A stretch of 64,000 nt of DNA from Phytoactinopolyspora alkaliphila (GTDB taxonomy: Bacteria > Actinomycetota > Actinomycetes > Jiangellales > Jiangellaceae), in contig NZ_JAAGOB010000018.1 of assembly GCF_010550695.1 (NCBI RefSeq), positions 1-64,000 of the forward strand, given 5' to 3'. Both the position numbers and the translations under genes were made by a program. Under the pieces are notes generated by a model that was not told the origin of the DNA, ran no database searches, and was given only the letters and a program-made list of their open reading frames with translations. Positions 1 to 8,473 of this stretch are shown piece by piece (positions within the stretch are counted from its first letter, which is position 1; each line of letters opens with the position of its first letter).

Positions 1-2
1 CA

Positions 3-75
3 CGCACGCCGTTCTCCTCACACCTTGTTTTTGATCTTCGACAATCAAAAACCTAGGCGGAAAGAACGGCGTGCG
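3..75. repeat. Nested inverted repeat downstream of rplT
   Basis: Outer arms of 13 bp (CGCACGCCGTTCT at 3-15 and its exact complement at 63-75) enclose a second inverted repeat (GTTTTTGAT at 27-35, ATCAAAAAC at 44-52). The inner hairpin has T and A runs on its arms, so it could stop transcription in either direction. The gene to the left is outside the window, so a bidirectional terminator cannot be told from a mobile palindromic repeat. Confidence 0.6.
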
Positions 76-159
76 CTGCTATGACACGCTCAACCCACCC
101 ACGGACATGTCACAAGAGCCTCATTTGAGTGTGGGTGGGCGGAGGAGGTGGGCGGCGGA

Positions 160-197
160 CAAAGCAAAGGGCCTGCTGGAAAGGTTCCAGCAGGCCC
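160..197 (-). terminator. Intrinsic terminator of the infC-rpmI-rplT operon
   Basis: Perfect 13-bp stem (169-181 with 185-197) and a 3-nt loop. On the minus strand the right arm is followed by TTTGCTTTG, a moderately U-rich tail. It lies about 55 bp past the rplT stop codon, where the end of this operon is expected. Confidence 0.85.
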
Positions 198-250
198 CCA
201 TGGATGGGCGGCACCCAGTGCCATCCATGTTCAGCCGATACGCATCAACC

Positions 251-631
251 TCAGGCGGCCGGAGCGTTCCGGTCGGCTGGCAAAGCCGCGCGAGCAGTCT
301 CCACCAGCGCCTTGAAAGCCGTCGGGTCGTTCACCGCCAGGTCCGCGAGGATCTTGCGGTCCACCTCGATCTCGGCCAGCTTCAGGCCCTGGATGAATCG
401 GTTGTACGTCAAGCCCTCGGCACGCGCCGCGGCGTTGATACGGGTGATCCACAGCTGGCGGAAGTCGCCCTTGCGCTGCTTGCGGTCACGGTAAGCGTAG
501 ACGAGCGAGTGGGTGACCTGCTCCTTCGCCTTCCGGTACATTCGGGAACGCTGGCCCCGGTAGCCGCTGGCCCGCTCGAGGGTTACGCGGCGCTTCTTGT
601 GGGCGTTGACTGCCCGCTTCACGCGTGCCAC
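251..631 (-). CDS. rplT: 50S ribosomal protein L20
   Basis: Primary 23S rRNA-binding protein needed for early assembly of the large ribosomal subunit. The 126 residues begin [15 protein letters not shown], the typical start of the long basic N-terminal extension, and continue with the conserved [17 protein letters not shown] stretch and the globular C-terminal domain. Length is normal for the family (about 115-130). It is the last gene of the infC-rpmI-rplT operon, 76 bp after rpmI, and is followed by a terminator hairpin. L20 represses this operon in some bacteria by binding its leader; whether that happens here cannot be read from the sequence. Confidence 0.98.
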   Translation of the reverse strand: MARVKRAVNAHKKRRVTLERASGYRGQRSRMYRKAKEQVTHSLVYAYRDRKQRKGDFRQLWITRINAAARAEGLTYNRFIQGLKLAEIEVDRKILADLAVNDPTAFKALVETARAALPADRNAPAA

Positions 632-707
632 TGATACTCCTTGCTAGTTCCGGTCAGCCACCATCAGCCGGCCGGATGTCGTCGAAAACGGTCAGGACGT
701 ACGTCGC

Positions 708-902
708 TTACTTGCCGAGCAGCTTCTTGATGCGCTTCACATCTGCCTTGGACACCTCAGTGGTGCCGGCGAGCCGACGAGTGAGGGTGGTGTTCTTGTG
801 CTCCAGGTAGTGCCGGCGGTTCGCCTTCTTGCGCAGCACCTTGCCACTGCCGGTGACACGGAACCGCTTGTTGGAGCCACTGTGGGTCTTGTTCTTCGGC
901 AT
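708..902 (-). CDS. rpmI: 50S ribosomal protein L35
   Basis: Small basic ribosomal protein of 64 residues starting [20 protein letters not shown] and ending RIKKLLGK, the expected length and end motif for bacterial L35. A longer open frame continues upstream, but the ATG at 902 is the family start and lies 16 bp after the infC stop codon, so the gene is co-transcribed with infC and rplT. No unusual residues were noticed. Confidence 0.98.
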   Translation of the reverse strand: MPKNKTHSGSNKRFRVTGSGKVLRKKANRRHYLEHKNTTLTRRLAGTTEVSKADVKRIKKLLGK

Positions 903-918
903 GACGCCGTACTCTCCT

Positions 919-1599
919 CTACTCTTCGTTCTCGGCGGCGTGAGGTTCCCGAACCTGACGGCCGGAGCGTTCCTGCTCCGCCGCCGCGCGCCCGGCAGCC
1001 CTCTCCGCTCGCTCTGCTTCAGCGTCCGCCTCGCGCTGAGCCTGCCGCTCCACCTTCGCGGCCTCACGCTCGGCTTTGGCATCCGCCTTCTTCTTGTGCG
1101 GCCCGAGAACCATGATCATGTTTCGGCCGTCCTGCTTGGGCGCGGACTCGACGAAACCCAGCTCTTCGACGTCCGAGGCCAAGCGCTGCAGCAGCCGGAA
1201 ACCCAGCTCCGGGCGCGACTGCTCACGTCCGCGGAACATGATGGTGACCTTGACCTTGTCGCCGTCGGCGAGGAAGCGCTCCACGTTGCGCTTCTTGGTC
1301 TCGTAATCGTGCGTATCGATCTTGGGCCGGAGCTTCTGCTCCTTGATCAGGACATGCGACTGGTTCCGCCGAGCTTCCCGCGCTTTCATCGCGGACTCGT
1401 ACTTGAACTTGCCGTAGTCCATGAGCTTGGCCACCGGAGGCCTCGCACTGGGGGCTACTTCGACCAGATCGAGCTCAGCTTCCGCAGCGAGACGCAGTGC
1501 GTCCTCAATACGCACGATGCCGACCTGTTCACCGTTCGGGCCGACGAGCCGGACCTCTGGTACCCGGATCCGGTCATTGATACGGGGCTCGACGCTGAT
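919..1599 (-). CDS. infC: Translation initiation factor IF-3, ATC start
   Basis: IF-3 binds the 30S subunit, keeps ribosomes apart and proofreads the start codon. The N-terminal domain ([20 protein letters not shown]...) and C-terminal domain ([41 protein letters not shown]) are both clear. I place the start at the ATC codon at 1599-1597 because a perfect AGGAGG lies five bases before it and the family begins with this residue. An in-frame ATG at 1644 would add 15 unrelated residues. A rare start codon is the classical basis of IF-3 autoregulation. The C terminus carries a long Glu/Ala/Arg-rich tail of about 50 residues (coiled-coil-like), as in many actinobacteria. First gene of the operon. 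Confidence 0.95.
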   Translation of the reverse strand: MSVEPRINDRIRVPEVRLVGPNGEQVGIVRIEDALRLAAEAELDLVEVAPSARPPVAKLMDYGKFKYESAMKAREARRNQSHVLIKEQKLRPKIDTHDYETKKRNVERFLADGDKVKVTIMFRGREQSRPELGFRLLQRLASDVEELGFVESAPKQDGRNMIMVLGPHKKKADAKAEREAAKVERQAQREADAEAERAERAAGRAAAEQERSGRQVREPHAAENEE

Positions 1600-1659
1600 G
1601 CCTTCCTCCTGATGCTGAGAGTGATTCGTTAAGTTGTCCTGCACGCGGTGTGGACCACG

Positions 1660-1689
1660 AAAAAGGCCCCCACTGCGTCAGCGGAGGCC
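1660..1689 (-). terminator. Attenuator-like hairpin in the infC leader
   Basis: On the minus strand GGCCTCC (1689-1683) pairs with GGGGGCC (1671-1665) and five U residues follow (1664-1660). This is an intrinsic terminator lying upstream of infC, not after a gene, so it probably attenuates the operon. A short reading frame (ATG at about 1737, ending with TGA inside the hairpin loop) crosses the left arm, but it has no clear ribosome binding site. What signal would be sensed is unknown. Confidence 0.7.
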
Positions 1690-1871
1690 ATCCAAGGCGC
1701 GGACCGCGCATACGCACGGCCAGCACAGGAGCATCATGGGATGCTCGGACCTGGAACCCGACGGCCTGGTACGGCTGTTCGGGTGGGAGGTTCTCCGCTT
1801 GCGTTCCACCCGGCGGGACTTCTCTCGATGCCCTGTTCGGGTGAACCGGTCAGTATGACAGGCTATCACGA

Positions 1872-2300
1872 GTGACTAACAGTTCCCACCGCGGCTCTCT
1901 TCCCGACCCGGAGCGCCCGGGCAGCATGCCGCACCCGGCGCGAGACCACACACCGCAGCCCGGCTCCACGCCGGCGGCCGAGGCCGGCCGGGATCTCGCC
2001 GAGGTGCCGTCCGTCGAGGTCATCTCCACCGCGGCGGTGCACATGCTCAGCGCGGCGGCCGTGCATCTCGGGCTCGCCGAGGACCTGCCCGAGCACCGCG
2101 ACCTGGATGAGGCCCGGTCGCTCATCGACTCCCTCGCGGGTTTGATCACCGCGGCGGCGCCTCATCTGGGCCACCACCACGCCGCTCCCCTGCGCGACGG
2201 GCTGAAGAGCCTGCAGCTGGCGTTCCGGGAGGCCTCGACCATCCCCGACGCGCCGGGTGATGGACCCGGAGAGAAGTTCACCGGGCCGATTCACGGCTGA
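1872..2300 (+). CDS. DUF1844 family protein
   Basis: 142 residues from a GTG start. The C-terminal two thirds match my memory of DUF1844: VEVISTAAVHMLSAAAVHLG, then DLDEARSLIDSLAGLI and the closing LKSLQLAFREAS. The first 45 residues are a Pro/Gly-rich disordered stretch. DUF1844 genes commonly sit beside infC-rpmI-rplT in actinobacteria, as here, divergently. The role is not established; the protein is predicted cytosolic with no membrane segment. Its stop codon lies inside the first unit of a 19-bp tandem repeat. Confidence 0.8.
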   Translation: MTNSSHRGSLPDPERPGSMPHPARDHTPQPGSTPAAEAGRDLAEVPSVEVISTAAVHMLSAAAVHLGLAEDLPEHRDLDEARSLIDSLAGLITAAAPHLGHHHAAPLRDGLKSLQLAFREASTIPDAPGDGPGEKFTGPIHG

Positions 2301-2352
2301 CCGCTTCGCCCAGCGCTGACCGCTTCGCCCAGCGCTGACCGCTTCGCCCAGT
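2296..2352 (+). repeat. 19-bp tandem repeat, three copies
   Basis: Unit GCTGACCGCTTCGCCCAGC at 2296-2314, 2315-2333 and 2334-2352 (the last copy ends in T). The TGA within the first unit is the stop codon of the DUF1844 gene, so the array begins exactly at the gene end and fills the gap to the convergent SseB-like gene. Confidence 0.9.
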
Positions 2353-2365
2353 GCTGGCCGCCGGC

Positions 2366-2869
2366 CTACTCCTGACCCCAGACGGCTACCGGCCGGTATC
2401 CGGACGCGAGAGCACGCAAGCCCTCCGCGTCAACGGAGAACAGCACCGGCCCGGCCAGGTCGATCACCAGGGCGTCGGCCGAGTCGGCGAGCGCGGACTC
2501 GGCTGCCGCCCGGGTCGAGACCGGCACCGGCCGCGCCTCGGGGTTCCATCGTCGCAACGTCTCCATGCAGGTGAAGGCGAGCAGACCTCGTCTCCCGTCG
2601 CGGCCGATGGTGCTCACGGCGGCCATGTGCGACGACTTCTCCCCGGCGACGACGCCGCCGGGAATGGGAGTCGCCACGTCGGCGGGCTCGTCGAGCACGG
2701 AGACCACAGGAACCAAGACGCGGCTGCCGGCCAGTGCGGCGAGCACGTCAGCCGGCCCGCCGGCGCCTCGTTCATAGGCAGACAGCGCCGATTCGACAGC
2801 CGGGTCCACCGAACCGTCGTCGTCGCCGAACGAGGCGGGCGGCAAGGTCTTGTTGAGATCCACAGTCAC
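2366..2869 (-). CDS. SseB family protein
   Basis: 167 residues resembling the SseB N-terminal domain as found in actinobacteria: an opening acidic stretch, VDPAVESALSAYERG, RVLVPVVSVLDE, EKSSHMAAVSTIGRDGRRGL and LAFTCMETLRRWNPEARPVP. No signal peptide or membrane segment. In actinobacteria this family is usually of unknown function; the enterobacterial name comes from serine-sensitivity phenotypes. It converges on the DUF1844 gene and is divergent from the kinase gene, with no evident operon partner. The ATG start is the family start. Confidence 0.75.
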   Translation of the reverse strand: MTVDLNKTLPPASFGDDDGSVDPAVESALSAYERGAGGPADVLAALAGSRVLVPVVSVLDEPADVATPIPGGVVAGEKSSHMAAVSTIGRDGRRGLLAFTCMETLRRWNPEARPVPVSTRAAAESALADSADALVIDLAGPVLFSVDAEGLRALASGYRPVAVWGQE

Positions 2870-3096
2870 GGGCGGCGAGACTAGCGTGCCTCAGCGCCAG
2901 ATGCCAGGACCTCACCCCGGCTCGCGGCCGGCGTGGTGAGCCGCCGAGGCCGGTGCGGACCTGGCGAGCGTGCAGATTGACGCGCCACACATACTCGCGG
3001 CACCTGGTGAAATCCAGCCCCGCGGCGGCCGGCGCGCCCGCCGGGCGCCGTGTCGTCCTCCCCGGACGGCGGCCGGGGACCGTACACTCCATATCC

Positions 3097-5217
3097 GTGG
3101 ACCTTTCTGTCTCCGATGCGCCGGTCGGGCGACTCCTCGACGGCCGGTACCGTGTCGAGTCGCTGCTGGCGCGCGGCGGAATGGCCACCGTCTACCGCGC
3201 CACGGACACTCGCCTGGACCGCACTGTGGCCCTGAAGGTCATGCATGCCGAGCTCGCCGCCGACGACGACTTCGTCGATCGATTCATCGGCGAGGCCAGG
3301 TCTGCGGCGCGGCTGTCGAACCCGCACATCGTGGGGGTCTTCGATCAGGGCGAGGACCAGGGGGCGGTGTTCCTCGCGATGGAGTACGTCCAGGGCCGCA
3401 CCTTGCGTGACCTCCTGCGCGAGCGCGGCCGGCTGGATCCGGCCGTCACCCTGGAGATACTCGAAGCGGTACTGGCGGCGCTGTGGGCCGCTCACGAGGC
3501 ACACATCGTGCACCGTGACATCAAACCGGAGAACGTGCTCATCAGCGACGACGGCCGGGTGAAGGTGGCCGACTTCGGATTGGCCCGGCCGTCTACCGGC
3601 CCCTCGAACGCCACCACGCGCGGCCTGCTCCTCGGCACGGTGAACTACATCTCCCCCGAACAGGCGCTCGGTGAGCGGGCCACGTCCCGCTCCGACGTCT
3701 ACTCGGCCGGGATCATGCTCTACGAACTGCTGACCGGGCGTCCGCCGCACACCGGCCCCACCGACTTCGTCGTGGTCCGCGCGCACATCGATGAGGCCGT
3801 GCCGCCGCCGTCGGAATCGGCGCCCGTCCCAGGAGTGGTGGACAACCTTGTCCTCACCGCGACGGCACGTGATCCGCACGCGAGATACGCCGACGCCGGA
3901 GCGTTCCTGGCCTCGGTCAGGCTGGCCCGGGCGGCGCTGGCCAGCGGGGAGGCGCAGGACGGCCCAGGTAAGCACGCATCGGCCGGTTCGCTGTTGCCTC
4001 CGCCGCCGCCGGGGACCGGTGCCGCCGGTCCCATCGAGGTGGCCGAGGCTTTCCACCGCGACTCCGGCCAGGTGAACGTGGACCGGGATCACGCGCCTGC
4101 CAGCAACCCCATCGACCTCGCCAACGCGTTTTACCACGAGACCGCGCCCCCGCCGCCTCCGCCGCATTCCGCGGGGACGGCTCGCACCCGGGTGATCCAC
4201 ACCAGTGACGCGTCGTCCGCGGGCTCGCCTCATGCTTTCCACGAGGCCGGCGCCGCTCCCGCCTCCTCGCCGCAGACCGGCGAGGAAGAGCCGCGCCGTG
4301 CGCAACGGCGCGCTCATGCGCAATCACAGCGGAGTTGGCGCGGCCCGATCCTGTTCGTGCTGGTGCTCCTGCTTGCCGCGGCGGTGACAGTGGCCGCCTG
4401 GTGGTTCGGGGCCGGCCGCTGGACGTCGACGCCCGCACTGCTCAACCTCGAGCCGGCGGCCGCGATCGCGGCGGCGGAGGACGCGGGACTGAGCGCCAAG
4501 GCTGATGGAGAGGTGTACTCGGAAGGCGTCGAGGCGGGGCTCGTGGTCCGTACCGAGCCGGCGCCCGGTGAACAGATCCTCCGCGGCGGCACCATCAGCT
4601 TGATCATCTCTCAGGGACCGGAACGCTATGAAGTTCCCGACGTCAACGGTATGACCCGGGAACAGGTCGAGACCGCCTTGGGCGATCGCAACCTGATCCC
4701 CAACTTCACCGAGCGCCACGACGCCGACGCCTCCGAAGGCACAGCGATCTCCCAGGACATCGAGCCGGGCGAGGAAGTCCGGCCCCACACCGAGGTGACC
4801 GTGGTCCTCAGCCTCGGGCCGGAACCGATCGACGTCACCGACTTCGTCGGCAGCTCCGGCGAGGAGGCGCGCCAACAGCTCACCGACGACGGGTTCGAGG
4901 TCAACGTCGATGAGCAATACTCCGACGACGTCGCCGCGGGCCTGGTCATCTCCCAGGAACCGCGTGACGGCACCGGCTTCGCCGGCGACCAGATCTCGCT
5001 GGTCGTTTCCCGAGGGCCGGAGATCGTCGAGATCGACGTCCCGGACGTCCGCGGCTGGCAGCTCAAGGACGCCCAGCGACACCTCAAGGACGCGGGTTTC
5101 GAGGTCGAGGTGGAGTCGTCGTTCCCGGGACGCGGCCGGGATCGGCTGGTGCTCAACCAGGAGCCCGCCGGCGGAACCGCGCCACAGGGCACCACCGTCA
5201 CCCTGTACGTCCTCTGA
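3097..5217 (+). CDS. PASTA-domain Ser/Thr protein kinase (PknB-like)
   Basis: Membrane receptor kinase coupling muropeptide or lipid II sensing to phosphorylation of division and envelope proteins. The kinase domain spans roughly residues 18-275: ARGGMATVY loop, Lys47 in VALKV, HRDIKPEN with Asp141, DFG at 159-161 and GTVNYISPEQ. A Pro-rich linker follows, then one membrane helix (about 416-438) and four extracellular PASTA repeats to the C terminus. I choose the GTG at 3097: a TACACT -10 box ends eight bases before it, so the mRNA is probably leaderless, and upstream in-frame codons give unrelated residues. The linker repeats a short motif (PIEVAEAFHRD, PIDLANAFYHE, SPHAFHEA). It stands alone, not in a pbpA-rodA-pknB cluster, so orthology to PknB itself is unproved. 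Confidence 0.93.
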   Translation: MDLSVSDAPVGRLLDGRYRVESLLARGGMATVYRATDTRLDRTVALKVMHAELAADDDFVDRFIGEARSAARLSNPHIVGVFDQGEDQGAVFLAMEYVQGRTLRDLLRERGRLDPAVTLEILEAVLAALWAAHEAHIVHRDIKPENVLISDDGRVKVADFGLARPSTGPSNATTRGLLLGTVNYISPEQALGERATSRSDVYSAGIMLYELLTGRPPHTGPTDFVVVRAHIDEAVPPPSESAPVPGVVDNLVLTATARDPHARYADAGAFLASVRLARAALASGEAQDGPGKHASAGSLLPPPPPGTGAAGPIEVAEAFHRDSGQVNVDRDHAPASNPIDLANAFYHETAPPPPPPHSAGTARTRVIHTSDASSAGSPHAFHEAGAAPASSPQTGEEEPRRAQRRAHAQSQRSWRGPILFVLVLLLAAAVTVAAWWFGAGRWTSTPALLNLEPAAAIAAAEDAGLSAKADGEVYSEGVEAGLVVRTEPAPGEQILRGGTISLIISQGPERYEVPDVNGMTREQVETALGDRNLIPNFTERHDADASEGTAISQDIEPGEEVRPHTEVTVVLSLGPEPIDVTDFVGSSGEEARQQLTDDGFEVNVDEQYSDDVAAGLVISQEPRDGTGFAGDQISLVVSRGPEIVEIDVPDVRGWQLKDAQRHLKDAGFEVEVESSFPGRGRDRLVLNQEPAGGTAPQGTTVTLYVL

Positions 5218-5237
5218 CATCGGGAGAACGGAATTTC

Positions 5238-6164
5238 GTGAGCTTGTCCCCGTCCCCGCCCGGAGCTGCGCTGCCCGGCGCACCCCTCCCCGGAACGCAC
5301 CTGTCCTCCAACGGCAAGCTGGCGTCGGTTCCCGAGCGCGCTGCCGCATTGGGAGCCTCCAGTGTCCAGATCTTCCTCGGCAACCCGCGCGGATGGACGG
5401 CGTCGCCGGGAGATCCGGCCGTCGATCTGGCGTTCCGGACCGCGGCGGAGGAACGAGCCATGCCCGTGCTCGTCCACGCCAACTACCTCATCAATCTCGG
5501 AAGTCCGACCGTGCAGACCTACGAGCGGTCCAAGGACAGCCTCACGCATGCGCTACACCGGGGCCGCGCCGTGGGCGCGGCGGGCGTCGTCGTTCACACC
5601 GGCTCGTGCGTCGCCGCAGGCAATCGTGATGCCGCGCTGAAACAGGTGCGGGAAGCTCTCCTGCCCGTCTTGGACGGTCTCGACGACGACGCACCGGCGC
5701 TCATGCTCGAGCCGACCGCCGGGCAAGGACAGTCACTGTGCGCCCGGATCGAGGATCTGGCGGCGTATCTCGACGCTCTGGAGCGCCATCCGCGGGCGCG
5801 AATCTGCTTCGACACCTGCCACATCTTCGCGGCCGGGCACAACCTCGCCACTCCAGGGGGCATGACCGCCGCGCTGGACACGCTGGTGGAGCTCGCTGGA
5901 CCGGGCCGGCTCGCGGCCGTGCACGCGAACGACTCGATGGATGTGTGCGGAGCTTTCAGGGACCGGCACGCACGGGTCGGCACCGGTCACATCGGTGCCG
6001 CCGCGTTCGGTGAGCTGCTCCGGCATCCGGCAGTGGCCGGCCTGCCGGTAGTCCTGGAGACTCCGGGCGGCCCCGACGCGTACGCCGCTGACATCGCCTT
6101 ACTGAAGTCCATGGTGCCCGGGCAGGAGCCGCAGGACACGCAGTCCCTAGCGCCTAGGGCCTAA
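5238..6164 (+). CDS. nfo: Deoxyribonuclease IV (AP endonuclease family 2)
   Basis: Metal-dependent TIM-barrel endonuclease of base-excision repair that cuts 5' to abasic sites. 308 residues; signature metal-site motifs are present in order: HTGS near residue 118, EPTAGQG, FDTCHIFAAGH, HANDS, GTGHIG and LETPG. The GTG start has GGGAGAACGG just upstream. It lies 20 bp behind the kinase gene, so it may be read through from it. N and C termini are slightly longer than in the E. coli enzyme, without recognisable domains. Confidence 0.92.
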   Translation: MSLSPSPPGAALPGAPLPGTHLSSNGKLASVPERAAALGASSVQIFLGNPRGWTASPGDPAVDLAFRTAAEERAMPVLVHANYLINLGSPTVQTYERSKDSLTHALHRGRAVGAAGVVVHTGSCVAAGNRDAALKQVREALLPVLDGLDDDAPALMLEPTAGQGQSLCARIEDLAAYLDALERHPRARICFDTCHIFAAGHNLATPGGMTAALDTLVELAGPGRLAAVHANDSMDVCGAFRDRHARVGTGHIGAAAFGELLRHPAVAGLPVVLETPGGPDAYAADIALLKSMVPGQEPQDTQSLAPRA

Positions 6165-6453
6165 CTCACTAGCCCGCCCCGCGCCGTGGGGAGCCCGTCC
6201 ACGGGCACCCAGTTCTGCGAGGACGTCTCGATAAACATCGCGCATATCCGGAGCTTCGTGCCGTGGCGCATCGAGTCAGTGTGCCAGCCGTATCATCCCG
6301 AACAACTACGCCTACTGCGTCCTGATCAATCCCGCATTTATAGCCTTGACACCAATAGTGACCAGACTGTGACCAATCGTCTTACTCACCGGACCTGGGA
6401 TCCGCTTCCAGCGGAATCTGTCCTAACGTCGAGCCAGCGAAAGGAGTCCGGTC

Positions 6454-7521
6454 ATGGTGGTCGTGATGACGCCCGATGCCAGCGACACGCAGGTAGACGC
6501 GGTTGTTTCGCGAGTTCGCAATATCGGCGGCGAAGCTTTCGTCAGCCGGGGTGTGCGCCGGACCATTGTCGGCCTCATCGGTGATGTCGATCAATTCCGT
6601 GCGCTGAATCTTCGCCGAATGGCGGGAGTCGCGGACGTGATCAGAGTCTCCACCCCGTACAAACTCGTCAGCCGTGAACACTATCCGAGCCGGAGCACCG
6701 TGGTGGTCGGGCAGAGTTCCGAACGCCCTGGCGTCAGCATCGGCCCCGGCTTCTTCACGCTGCTGGCCGGGCCGTGTGCCGTCGAGTCCCTGGATCAGGC
6801 TCTCGAGGCCGCCGAGATGGCCCGAGCGGCCGGTGCCAGCCTGCTCCGTGGCGGTGCGTTCCGCCCGCACACCTCCCCGCAGGCCTTTCGCGGCCTCGGC
6901 AAGTCCGCGCTGAGGATCCTGGCTGAGGCAGGTGCCGCGACGGGGTTGCCGGTAGTGACCGAGATCATGGATGCGAAAGACATCGACCTGGTCTCCGAGT
7001 ACGCCGACATGCTTCAGATCGGTGCCCGGAACATGCAGAACTACGCCCTGCTGGACGCCGTGGGCCGCATCGCCAAGCCGGTGTTGCTCAAGCGCGGCAT
7101 CCAGGCGACCGTCGAGGAGTGGCTCTCCGCGGCCGAATATGTGGCCCAGCGCGGCAACCTCGACATCGTGCTGTGCGAGCGCGGCATCCGCACGTTCGAG
7201 CAAGCGACCCCGGCCACGCTCGACATCTCCGCTGTTCCTACCGTGCAGCGGCTGTCCCACCTTCCGGTCATCGTCGATCCGACGCATGCCAGCGGCCGCC
7301 GGGACCTCGTCTTGCCGCTGGCCCGGGCGGCCATCGCCGTGGGGGCCGACGGCGTCTTGATCGACGTGCACCCGGATCCGGACTCGGCCCTGTGCGATGG
7401 GCCGCAGGCGCTCGCCGGATCGGAGATTCGCGAGCTTGCCTCGGCGATCCGACGGCTCGCCCCGTTGTTGGACCGGCGCACCACCGAGGTAGCCGCCGCC
7501 ATGGTGCCCGAGCCCCGCTAA
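6454..7521 (+). CDS. aroF: 3-deoxy-7-phosphoheptulonate synthase, class I (AroF/KDO8P-like type)
   Basis: Condenses phosphoenolpyruvate and erythrose 4-phosphate, the first step of the shikimate pathway. 355 residues: an N-terminal ferredoxin-like regulatory domain (about 1-85) followed by the (beta/alpha)8 catalytic domain with GPCAVES, GGAFRPHTSP, GARNMQNY, LLKRG and DPTHASGRRDL. This is the Thermotoga/Bacillus-type enzyme, whose N-terminal domain usually binds aromatic amino acids. ATG at 6454 follows GAAAGGAG. A good -35 (TTGACA, 6346-6351) lies upstream, but I see no convincing -10. A class II enzyme for the same step is encoded at 22.9-24.3 kb. Confidence 0.93.
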   Translation: MVVVMTPDASDTQVDAVVSRVRNIGGEAFVSRGVRRTIVGLIGDVDQFRALNLRRMAGVADVIRVSTPYKLVSREHYPSRSTVVVGQSSERPGVSIGPGFFTLLAGPCAVESLDQALEAAEMARAAGASLLRGGAFRPHTSPQAFRGLGKSALRILAEAGAATGLPVVTEIMDAKDIDLVSEYADMLQIGARNMQNYALLDAVGRIAKPVLLKRGIQATVEEWLSAAEYVAQRGNLDIVLCERGIRTFEQATPATLDISAVPTVQRLSHLPVIVDPTHASGRRDLVLPLARAAIAVGADGVLIDVHPDPDSALCDGPQALAGSEIRELASAIRRLAPLLDRRTTEVAAAMVPEPR

Positions 7522-7528
7522 GCGCCGT

Positions 7529-8431
7529 CTAAGCCGGTCCGGACGGCGCGGAGACAGACTCTCGCGCCGTCGCCTCGCGGTGCGCCTTGATCGCGTAGGC
7601 GACCGCGGTACCCCAGACCACAAGTACGGTGACCACGACTGTGGCTCGGACACCGCCGGCCAGACCAAAGCCATGCTCGGACATGAGCGTTCGAGCGTTC
7701 AGCAGGACGATGAGCCCTCCGACCGCTGAACCGAGGACACGGGCGGGTATCCGTTTCACCAGCCACGCGGCGATCGGCGCCGCGATCACTCCGCCGATCA
7801 GCATCGCGGCGACCCACGTGAAGTCGATGCCGCCGAGTCCAAGACCGAGCAGGAAGCCGAGACTCGCGCAGGACGCGACCACGAATTCGCTGGTTCCGAC
7901 CGAGCCGACGATTTTGCGCGGCTCTAACCTGCCCGTGGCGAGCAGGGCGGAGGTGTTGACCGGCCCCCAGCCGCCGCCCGCCGTGCCGTTGACGAATCCT
8001 GCGACAAAGCCGAGGGGCGTGAGGAACCGTGAACGCAGGGGCATGCCGAGCTTGTCGAGCGGCAGCGCGGCGACCGTAAAGCGCACCAGGATGTAGGCGC
8101 CCAGGGCGACGAGTATTCCGGCCATCAGGGGCACGGCCGCACCGATGGACAGACTGGTCAGAAAGAGGGCCCCGGCGAAGGCTCCCACACCACCGGGGAT
8201 GACGATGCGACGCACCACGTCCCAGTCCACGTTGCCGAACCGCCAATGCGAGGCACCGGATGCCAAGGTGGTGCCGATCTGGGTCAGGTTGACGGTAGCC
8301 GACGCCAGCGCCGGATTGGTTCCCACTGCCAGCAGCAACGTGGTGGACGTCGCGCCGAAACCCATGCCGAGGCTGCCGTCCACCATCTGTGCACCGAAGC
8401 CCACGAGCCCGAGGATCACCAGGATGTGCAC
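7529..8431 (-). CDS. TauE/SafE family sulfite or organosulfonate exporter
   Basis: Integral membrane protein of 300 residues with about eight predicted helices and the family features GAQMVDGSLGMGFG near the N terminus, an internal repeat (GFVNGTAGGGWGP) and VGTSEFVVA. These proteins move sulfite, sulfoacetate or related anions across the membrane; the substrate cannot be assigned. The GTG at 8431 has GGAAGAGG upstream. A 7-7 inverted repeat (8451-8473) lies 20 bp before the start and could be a repressor site. Convergent with aroF and monocistronic. Confidence 0.88.
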   Translation of the reverse strand: MHILVILGLVGFGAQMVDGSLGMGFGATSTTLLLAVGTNPALASATVNLTQIGTTLASGASHWRFGNVDWDVVRRIVIPGGVGAFAGALFLTSLSIGAAVPLMAGILVALGAYILVRFTVAALPLDKLGMPLRSRFLTPLGFVAGFVNGTAGGGWGPVNTSALLATGRLEPRKIVGSVGTSEFVVASCASLGFLLGLGLGGIDFTWVAAMLIGGVIAAPIAAWLVKRIPARVLGSAVGGLIVLLNARTLMSEHGFGLAGGVRATVVVTVLVVWGTAVAYAIKAHREATARESVSAPSGPA

Positions 8432-8450
8432 GCGCCGACCTCTTCCGATA

Positions 8451-8473
8451 ATTCCTATGGACTCAGTAGGATT
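8451..8473 (-). promoter_or_regulatory. Inverted repeat before the TauE gene
   Basis: ATTCCTA, nine bases, TAGGATT: arms match at six of seven positions. It lies 20-42 bp upstream of the exporter start, where it would overlap the promoter. It resembles in style the sites of Rrf2-type sulfur regulators, but that link is inference. Confidence 0.45.

Noticed and set aside
1678-1737. Leader peptide of infC (19 codons with three Cys)
   Set aside because: It ends within the attenuator hairpin, which is suggestive, but it has no ribosome binding site and no amino-acid logic for IF-3, so it is not listed as a gene.
6165-6453. Aromatic leader peptide or T-box before aroF
   Set aside because: No short ORF with a Trp/Phe/Tyr run and no T-box core were found; only a good -35 element without a matching -10.
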